Of a stretch of DNA of 11,552 bases, positions 1-4,572 are shown one piece after another. The first letter of the stretch is position 1, and each line of letters begins with the position of its first letter. Location of the stretch: the NCBI GenBank assembly GCA_934670025.1, contig CAKUOS010000058.1:1-11552 (forward strand), written 5' to 3'. Made by a program: the position numbers and the translations under genes. This DNA is from an uncultured Oscillospiraceae bacterium (lineage in GTDB: Bacteria > Bacillota > Clostridia > Oscillospirales > Oscillospiraceae). The notes beneath the pieces were generated by a model that saw nothing but the letters and a program-made list of their open reading frames with translations, made no database searches and was not told the origin of the DNA.

Positions 1-15
1 CTGAGCTACACCCGG
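1..15 (-). tRNA. 5' end of a tRNA gene (probable tRNA-Pro), cut by window edge
   Basis: On the minus strand the first bases read CCGGGTGTAGCTCAG, a typical tRNA 5' end: a seven-base acceptor strand, then TA, then the start of the D stem GCTC. The same 15 bases recur at 193-207, where the sequence continues into a TGG anticodon loop, so this copy is probably also tRNA-Pro. The rest lies outside the window, so it is not possible to say whether this copy is complete. C at position 1 fits bacterial tRNA-Pro, which normally has a C1-G72 pair. Confidence 0.4.
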
Positions 16-169
16 TTATGAAATTGAAAGTCTAAGCTGTCTGTAGTCAGCCATGTGGTCAAAGGCGGTTTTTCGGGCGATTCCGGAAATTGCGGAAAAC
101 CCGCAGATGCCCGTGTGTCAAGGGGTTCCGGCGTTTTGACTCCGGTAGGTCGGATGGATGCCGATACGC
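16..169. other. spacer between two tRNA 5' ends, with nested inverted repeats
   Basis: This stretch separates the two tRNA 5' ends and shows no credible gene. It holds several short dyads: CGGGC at 74-78 with GCCCG at 109-113, enclosing TGCGG/CCGCA at 91-95 and 101-105; the palindrome TTCCGGAA at 81-88; and GTCAA/TTGAC at 117-121 and 136-140. Such dyads next to a broken tRNA could be the remains of a recombinase attachment site, but no integrase gene is visible in the window. Confidence 0.3.
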
Positions 170-207
170 TCCCAAACCACGCGCTCTACCATCTGAGCTA
201 CACCCGG
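170..207 (-). pseudogene. tRNA-Pro(TGG)-like 5' half without a 3' half
   Basis: Read on the minus strand from 207, the sequence fits a tRNA in order: acceptor CCGGGTG, TA, D stem GCTC, loop AGATGGTA, D stem GAGC, G26, anticodon stem CGTGG, loop TTTGGGA with anticodon TGG (proline). After this it stops being a tRNA. The expected return strand CCACG is replaced by GCGTA, no TTCGA T-loop follows, and no CACCCGG acceptor return strand occurs downstream. It is therefore a 38-base 5' half truncated at the anticodon loop, the position that some integrases cut. A promoter sits directly upstream, so a short transcript may still be made. Confidence 0.6.
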
Positions 208-218
208 ATAACGGGGCT

Positions 219-247
219 ATTATACCGGATCGGCAGTAAAAAAGCAA
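219..247 (-). promoter_or_regulatory. promoter of the tRNA-Pro half gene
   Basis: On the minus strand there is a perfect -10 box TATAAT (219-224), then 17 bp upstream a weak -35 box TTGCTT (242-247). The predicted transcription start is about five bases before the tRNA 5' end at 207, the usual geometry for a tRNA promoter. This suggests the half gene was once a normal transcribed tRNA gene. Confidence 0.6.
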
Positions 248-376
248 GGCCAAAATCCACAGCGCCGCGGCGGCGCACACGCAGGTCGGAAGGAAGAAAA
301 TGTTCACAAATCCTTTTGGTTTCGTTCATAATTCCGACATCTTTACCCCGTATACTTTGACTCGTAAGCAAGCCAA

Positions 377-411
377 TCTTTTCTTTCCTCTCTTCTCTTT
401 CTTCTTTTTCT
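377..411. other. 35-base pure pyrimidine tract
   Basis: The plus strand contains only C and T from 377 to 411, the minus strand only purines. This stands out in a region of otherwise mixed composition and lies about 12 bases before a strong hairpin. Homopurine/homopyrimidine runs can adopt unusual DNA structures or bind proteins; no function can be assigned from sequence. Confidence 0.6.
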
Positions 412-422
412 ACACCAAACGG

Positions 423-454
423 AAACGGGCTGCCGCGTCTGCGGCAGCCCGTTT
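423..454. terminator. perfect 14-bp hairpin, terminator-like
   Basis: AAACGGGCTGCCGC (423-436) and its exact reverse complement (441-454) enclose the tetraloop GTCT. A-rich left and T-rich right flanks give a terminator-like shape usable in both directions, although the T run after the stem is short (TTTT). No complete gene ends immediately beside it on either strand within the window, so what it terminates is unclear. Confidence 0.6.
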
Positions 455-455
455 T

Positions 456-486
456 CTGCGCGGCGAAAAGTCTTTTCGCCGCGCAG
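456..486. repeat. perfect 15-bp inverted repeat next to the terminator
   Basis: CTGCGCGGCGAAAAG (456-470) and CTTTTCGCCGCGCAG (472-486) are exact reverse complements around a single T. It starts one base after the 423-454 hairpin. The two can form stacked hairpins in RNA or cruciforms in DNA. It has no T tail of its own, so it is recorded as a repeat rather than a terminator. Confidence 0.65.
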
Positions 487-563
487 AACCCAGTTCTTGG
501 AGGTCTCAAACGGACTGCAACGCTTCTGCCCTGCTCTGCGACTATAAAACAGAGTCTGTGCGA

Positions 564-616
564 TTGACAATTGCAGACTATTGTGATAGTCTATAGCTAT
601 CAGACTACTGCTATAG
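564..616 (+). promoter_or_regulatory. promoter with clustered operator-like dyads upstream of the first lipoprotein gene
   Basis: A perfect -35 TTGACA lies at 564-569. The -10 is unclear: GATAGT (585-590) preceded by TG gives an extended -10 with a 15-bp spacer, and TAGTCT (587-592) gives a 17-bp spacer. Overlapping this are AGACTAT/ATAGTCT (575-581, 586-592; 4-base loop), a near palindrome TAGTCTATAG/CTAT-C-AGACTA (587-607), and another CTATAG at 611-616. Repeated AGACTA/TAGTCT half sites over the -10 and start region suggest binding of a dimeric repressor; its identity is unknown. Confidence 0.5.
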
Positions 617-634
617 TATGAAGGAGGATCTTCT

Positions 635-2821
635 ATGAAACGGATCGTATGGCTGCTGCTCCTGTGTCTGCTGCTGAGCGTATTCGGCGGCTGCGCAAAA
701 CCGGATCAGGCCGGTTCCATCCAGCTTCCGGGGCAGGACGCGCCCGCTGCACCGGCTTCCCTGCCCGATGCGAATGCAGCCGCTGCCGATGCAGATGCTT
801 TCCATCTGGAATTTTCGCGCACGGCGCTGCCGGGCGCGCTCGCCGCTGCGACGGCCGGTGCCGTTGTCGGCGAAACGATGCTGCTCGGCGGGTTGGAAGC
901 GGACGGTGCGGCGCTGTATGCCTGCCCGCCGGGCGAAGATGCGTCGCCCGTTCCCCTGCCCTCCGGTACGGAGTATTTATACGCGCTGTGCGCGGATGCC
1001 GCGGACGGCTTCTGGCTGCTGTGCGGCAGCTGCCCGGCCAGCTACATCGACGCCAACGACGTTTTTCAGCTCGTGGACGAGCCTGCGGGCAAGCTCGCGC
1101 TGGCGCATTACGACGCGGCGTTCGCCTTGCAGGAGACGCTCCTGCTTCAGGCGGTGTACACAGAGCGCTTTATGCAGCTTGCCGCGGCGGAGGACGGATT
1201 TTATCTGCTGAGCCGCAGCACACTTGCGCGTGTCGACAAGACCGGCGCGGAAACCGCGCGCGTGTTCCGTGACCACCCGGAGGAGGGCGAGTTTTTCACG
1301 TCCATGCAGCCGCTGGGCGGCAGTCTGTACGTACTGGCCGATACGATGCTTGCCGGCTCTGTACCGGAGCTGTGGCGGTATGACGGCGCGCTGGCGTCGG
1401 AACCGGAGGTGCTTCTCAACACCGCGCAGGCGTCCGGGATCGGCCCGTATGACGGCACGCGGCTGCTCTTCAACGGGCAGAACGGCATCTATGCCGCCGT
1501 GCCCGGCAGCGAGGACGGCGAACTGCTGTTTTCGTGGAAGGAGCTCGGCATCACAAACAGTGCAGAGCAGCTCTGGCAGGTATCAGACGGGTTTGTGTTC
1601 TTCACGCCGGGCGAAACAGAGGTCGAATCGCTGCGCCGCCAGCCGGGTCCTGCGCCGGTACGGACGGAGCTGACGCTCGCCGTCATTACGACGGACCCTC
1701 TCCTGTATGAATACGGGCAGATGCTGCGCGATTTTAACCTCAGTCAGACCGAATGGGTCGTTGACTACACGGTCTACACGAGCACGGACTACGGCGACGG
1801 CGAACCGCTCGACCTGCTGCGCACGCAGCTCATCGCCGGGCAGTCGCCCGACCTCTATCTCTTCTGCACGAGCGGCTACGCCGATCCCGGTCTGCATCCC
1901 GAGGACGTGTGCGCCGATCTTCTGCCGCTGCTGGGCGAAGATTTTACGGCGGACAGCCTGCTCCCGGGGCTTTACGGGCTGCTGACGGCGGACGGCGCGC
2001 TGTATCAGCTGCCGCTGGAGGTGTATGTCGACACGATGATCGGCCCGTCACGGCTGTTCCCGTCGGCCGGGATGACGCCGGAGGAACTGGATGAGGCGCG
2101 CGTCGAAGCCGGCGACGGCTGGGTGCCGATCGAGTCGTGGAACACGCCGCAGAACCTGTTCGGGCTGTGTACGGGCTTCTGCATCGGCGCGTACACGGAC
2201 CGGGCCGCCGGGACGTGCAATTTCCAGACACAGGGCTTCTATGACTTCCTCACGTGGTGCAGAACATGGGGCGGCGACGGCTCCATTGCAGAGCAGCCTG
2301 AAAAGGCGCTGCTGCGCATCGCCGCAGCCACGCCGGCCGCGCTCGCCAACCGTTCGGAAAACACCGAAACGTGGTTCGGCGAGCCGGGCTACACCTACGT
2401 CGGCTTCCCGTCGCCGAACGGCACGTGCAGCGCATATGACCTGCGCAGCGCGCTCGGCGTCTCGCCGCAGTGCCGGGATACGGACGGCGCGAAGGCGCTG
2501 CTGGAGTACTGCTTCTCCTACCCGATCGGCGATATGCCCTCGCCTGCCAGCCGCCGTCTCTACGACGCGCTGATGGAGGAATATATGGCGGGAGAGCGGA
2601 AGAACTTCTTCGGCGATGTGCAGCGCATCAGCCGGGAGGACGCGCAGAAGGCCTATGACCTGATGGCGTCCATCACGGTGCTCGAAGGGTTTGACGGCGC
2701 GCTGGACGACATTCTCAGCGAGGAAGCGGCCGTCTTTTTCTCAGGCGGCTGCACCGCCGAGGAGGCCGCGGCAAAGATCCAGTCCCGCGCAAGTATTTAT
2801 CTGATGGAGCATAAAGGGTGA
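635..2821 (+). CDS. lipoprotein: propeller-like N-terminal half plus family-1 solute-binding domain
   Basis: A 728-residue predicted surface lipoprotein. Residues 1-19 form a signal peptide (KR, then a leucine-rich core) ending in FGGC with lipid-attachment Cys20, followed by an Ala/Pro-rich linker to about residue 50. Residues about 50-340 contain repeated short beta-strand-like blocks rich in DG and aromatics (for example YLYALCADAADGFWLLCG), suggestive of a beta-propeller. From about 343 (ELTLAVITT) to the end it resembles family-1 extracellular solute-binding proteins, with LIAGQSPDLYLF near 398 and DGALYQLPLEVYVDTMIG near 452. This is much longer than ordinary binding proteins (about 400-450 residues). 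It has about 14 cysteines in the mature part. The start is fixed by AAGGAGG at 621-627, seven bases before ATG. No permease or ATPase gene adjoins, and the ligand is unknown. A paralogue lies at 4573-7014. Confidence 0.85.
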   Translation: MKRIVWLLLLCLLLSVFGGCAKPDQAGSIQLPGQDAPAAPASLPDANAAAADADAFHLEFSRTALPGALAAATAGAVVGETMLLGGLEADGAALYACPPGEDASPVPLPSGTEYLYALCADAADGFWLLCGSCPASYIDANDVFQLVDEPAGKLALAHYDAAFALQETLLLQAVYTERFMQLAAAEDGFYLLSRSTLARVDKTGAETARVFRDHPEEGEFFTSMQPLGGSLYVLADTMLAGSVPELWRYDGALASEPEVLLNTAQASGIGPYDGTRLLFNGQNGIYAAVPGSEDGELLFSWKELGITNSAEQLWQVSDGFVFFTPGETEVESLRRQPGPAPVRTELTLAVITTDPLLYEYGQMLRDFNLSQTEWVVDYTVYTSTDYGDGEPLDLLRTQLIAGQSPDLYLFCTSGYADPGLHPEDVCADLLPLLGEDFTADSLLPGLYGLLTADGALYQLPLEVYVDTMIGPSRLFPSAGMTPEELDEARVEAGDGWVPIESWNTPQNLFGLCTGFCIGAYTDRAAGTCNFQTQGFYDFLTWCRTWGGDGSIAEQPEKALLRIAAATPAALANRSENTETWFGEPGYTYVGFPSPNGTCSAYDLRSALGVSPQCRDTDGAKALLEYCFSYPIGDMPSPASRRLYDALMEEYMAGERKNFFGDVQRISREDAQKAYDLMASITVLEGFDGALDDILSEEAAVFFSGGCTAEEAAAKIQSRASIYLMEHKG

Positions 2822-2846
2822 CGGATCTTTTCTGACGTGTCTCCGA

Positions 2847-2857
2847 CGGCCCCTACA
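2847..2857. repeat. single end of a TGTAG/CTACA-type intergenic element
   Basis: CGGCCCCTACA here is identical to the right end of the palindromic element at 7077-7186 (7176-7186). No matching left end is visible, so this could be a degraded copy or chance similarity. It lies between the lipoprotein stop codon and the terminator. Confidence 0.3.
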
Positions 2858-2882
2858 ACAAATTCGAAGCGTTCCCGTAAAA

Positions 2883-2915
2883 AAGGTACAGCCCTGTAAA
2901 CTTGGGCTGTACCTT
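2883..2915. terminator. bidirectional Rho-independent terminator
   Basis: AAGGTACAGCCC (2883-2894) pairs perfectly with GGGCTGTACCTT (2904-2915) around a nine-base loop. The plus strand follows with a pyrimidine-rich tail CTTCTTTT and the minus strand with a run of six T. It lies between two convergent genes, the lipoprotein ending at 2821 and the MATE gene ending at 2945, and probably ends transcripts of both. Confidence 0.85.
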
Positions 2916-2944
2916 CTTCTTTTGCAGTTATGGAACTGCGGCTG

Positions 2945-4303
2945 TCATGATCCCCGCAGTTTGTGGCGGAAAAACCAGATCTGGAACGGGATCGACACGC
3001 AGAACGTCAGAAGATCCGCGCCCGGCTGGCTCATCGCCACGCCGGTCAGGCTGAGAAAGCGCGGCAGAATGAGGATCAGCGGCACATACAAAAGCCCGTT
3101 GCGGCAGCTGGCCAGCAGCGTCGCGGCCTGATGGAAGCCGAGGCACTGGTATAACTGGTTTACATAAGTTGAATACGCCATCAGCGGCATGACGGCTGCG
3201 GCATACAGAAGCGCCTCGCGGCCGATGCGCGCGACCTCGGCGTCGTCGCGGAAAAAGTGCATGATCGCCTCCGGGAACGCGCCGACCAGCACCGCGCTCG
3301 CCACGCAGATGACGCTGCCGAGCAGCGTCGAGAACCAGAACGCCTGCTTTGTGCGGCGCTTGTCACCGGCGCCGAAGTTATAGCCCGCCACGGGCTGGAA
3401 GCCCTGACCGATGCCGATGATGATCGAGCGGATGAGCAGATACACCTTGTTGGAGATCGTGAGCGCGGCGACGGCAGCGTCGGAATAGACGGCGGCCGCG
3501 TTGTTGAGAAGCGCCGACGAGAGGCTTGCAAAGCCCTGCCGGCAGATCGTCGGGAAGCCGATGAGCACGACCTGCCCGTAATCGCGCGGATCGAGACTCA
3601 CGGAACGCAGGCGGATGCGCACGATGCTGCGTCCGCGCAGGTAGAACGAGCCGAGGATCGCAAAGCTGGCCAGCTGGCTCAGCGCCGTTGCCAGCGCGGC
3701 GCCCGCGATGCCCATGTCGAACACGAAGATGAACAGCGGATCGAGCGCAACGTTCAGAAGACCGCCGACGCACAGGCCCCACATGGAAAGCGTCGCCTCG
3801 CCCTCGGAGCGCAGGATATTGTTGAGGATGAACGACGGGCACATGACCGGCGCGGCCAGCAGGATGATGCGCGCGTAGCTCATGGAATACGGAAGGATCG
3901 TATCCGTCGAGCCGAGCAGCCGCATGAGCGGCTCCAGCGTACACAGGCCCGCGACACACAGCACGAGGCCCAGCGCCACGGCCATGAAAAACGTGCTGCT
4001 GGCGATGCGCTCGGCGCGGTCATGCTCTTTTTTTCCGAGACTGACACTCACGATCGAGCCGCAACCCATGCCGATGCCGAAACCGAACGCCTGGATGATG
4101 GACATGAGCGAAAACACCACGCCGACGGCGGCCGATGCGCTCGTCGAGAGCTTGGAGACGAAGAACGTGTCGGCAGTGTTGTAAAACACGGAGATGAGCT
4201 GGCTGGCGACCGTCGGGATCGCAAGCGAGGAGATGAGCCGCGGAACAGGCGTGCGCAGCATCCGCTCGCGCTGCTGCTCCGGGGTGATGATGGGTGCGGC
4301 CAT
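2945..4303 (-). CDS. MATE family efflux transporter
   Basis: A 452-residue integral membrane protein of the multidrug and toxic compound extrusion (MATE) family, usual length about 440-460. Such proteins export cationic drugs, metabolites or toxins using a Na+ or H+ gradient. The N terminus carries the family pattern PVPRLISSLAIPTVASQLIS followed by YNTADTFFVSKL. The second half repeats the fold, with GQGFQPVAGYNFGAGDKRR around residues 299-315, a typical MepA/DinF-like signature. About twelve hydrophobic segments are visible and it ends in a basic tail RHKLRGS. AAAGGAGG precedes the ATG by a short spacer. It is transcribed opposite to the two lipoprotein genes on either side, convergent with one and divergent from the other, so it is a separate unit with its own promoter. 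The substrate cannot be read from sequence. Confidence 0.93.
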   Translation of the reverse strand: MAAPIITPEQQRERMLRTPVPRLISSLAIPTVASQLISVFYNTADTFFVSKLSTSASAAVGVVFSLMSIIQAFGFGIGMGCGSIVSVSLGKKEHDRAERIASSTFFMAVALGLVLCVAGLCTLEPLMRLLGSTDTILPYSMSYARIILLAAPVMCPSFILNNILRSEGEATLSMWGLCVGGLLNVALDPLFIFVFDMGIAGAALATALSQLASFAILGSFYLRGRSIVRIRLRSVSLDPRDYGQVVLIGFPTICRQGFASLSSALLNNAAAVYSDAAVAALTISNKVYLLIRSIIIGIGQGFQPVAGYNFGAGDKRRTKQAFWFSTLLGSVICVASAVLVGAFPEAIMHFFRDDAEVARIGREALLYAAAVMPLMAYSTYVNQLYQCLGFHQAATLLASCRNGLLYVPLILILPRFLSLTGVAMSQPGADLLTFCVSIPFQIWFFRHKLRGS

Positions 4304-4341
4304 GCGGGGCCTCCTTTGCAGAAGTACAATATTTCACGCTT

Positions 4342-4370
4342 ATCTTATCATATTTTTTACGCAATGCCAA
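4342..4370 (-). promoter_or_regulatory. promoter of the MATE gene
   Basis: On the minus strand -35 TTGGCA (4365-4370), a 17-bp spacer and -10 TAAGAT (4342-4347), with TG one base upstream of the -10 (extended -10). The predicted start lies about 30 bases before the ATG. Confidence 0.65.
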
Positions 4371-4380
4371 GTATCGGCAC

Positions 4381-4409
4381 GCCGCGCACGCCTGCGTGGC
4401 GCGCTTTTT
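4381..4409 (+). terminator. possible hairpin with T tail between divergent promoters
   Basis: CGCGCACG (4383-4390) can pair with CGTGGCGCG (4395-4403) with one bulged G and a CCTG loop, followed by five T (4405-4409). It has a terminator shape on the plus strand, but no plus-strand gene lies just upstream. It could insulate the lipoprotein promoter from transcription that runs antisense through the MATE gene. Confidence 0.35.
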
Positions 4410-4457
4410 ACGGAAGATAAACGCGCGCGTTCCGCCGCGGCCGTGGGAGGGAAATAC

Positions 4458-4472
4458 TTAAGAATTCCTTAA
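4458..4472. repeat. small inverted repeat upstream of the second lipoprotein promoter
   Basis: TTAAGAATTCCTTAA has arms TTAAG/CTTAA around a five-base centre. It lies about 50 bases upstream of the predicted -35 box and could be an activator or repressor site, or have no function. Confidence 0.3.
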
Positions 4473-4508
4473 AAAGCAGGCAAAGCCCTATCTTTTTTGC
4501 GCAAAATC

Positions 4509-4538
4509 TGTTACCATGTGGCAACACGATAGTATAAC
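4509..4538 (+). promoter_or_regulatory. promoter and overlapping 18-bp dyad of the second lipoprotein gene
   Basis: The -10 is TATAAC (4533-4538), with a -35 TTACCA (4511-4516) at a 16-bp spacer. An 18-bp imperfect palindrome TGTTACCATGTGGCAACA (4509-4526), symmetric as TGTTnCCA-nn-TGGnAACA, covers the -35 box. This is the layout of a repressor operator. The binding protein is unknown, and the half site differs from the AGACTA sites before the first lipoprotein gene. Confidence 0.5.
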
Positions 4539-4572
4539 ACAGGTTTGGAATCTGGAAAGGGGAACCATATTT

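Larger units (their letters stand above)
208..634. other. intergenic region without a protein gene
   Basis: Open frames on both strands here are short, low in complexity and lack convincing ribosome binding sites, so none is called. The region holds the tRNA-half promoter, a GC palindrome at 262-276, a pyrimidine tract, two adjacent strong hairpins, and the promoter and operator-like dyads of the downstream lipoprotein gene, each listed separately where supported. Confidence 0.6.

Noticed and set aside
1..207. tRNA gene interrupted by an intron
   Set aside because: The sequence after the anticodon loop does not rejoin a 3' half. Instead another tRNA 5' end appears at 1-15, so a duplicated or truncated 5' half fits better.
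198..596. Several open frames of 75-103 codons in the left intergenic region
   Set aside because: They read through the hairpins, the pyrimidine tract and the promoter, lack good ribosome binding sites, and give low-complexity products.
3257..4420. 387-codon plus-strand open frame opposite the MATE gene
   Set aside because: Its product is an unstructured Arg/Asp/His/Glu-rich string, the expected antisense of a hydrophobic membrane protein. It has no signal of its own.
4516..4572. Upstream ATG at 4516 as the start of the second lipoprotein
   Set aside because: It lies inside the promoter dyad and upstream of the likely transcription start, and it would place a polar segment before the signal peptide. 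The ATG at 4573 has a ribosome binding site and begins a normal lipoprotein signal.
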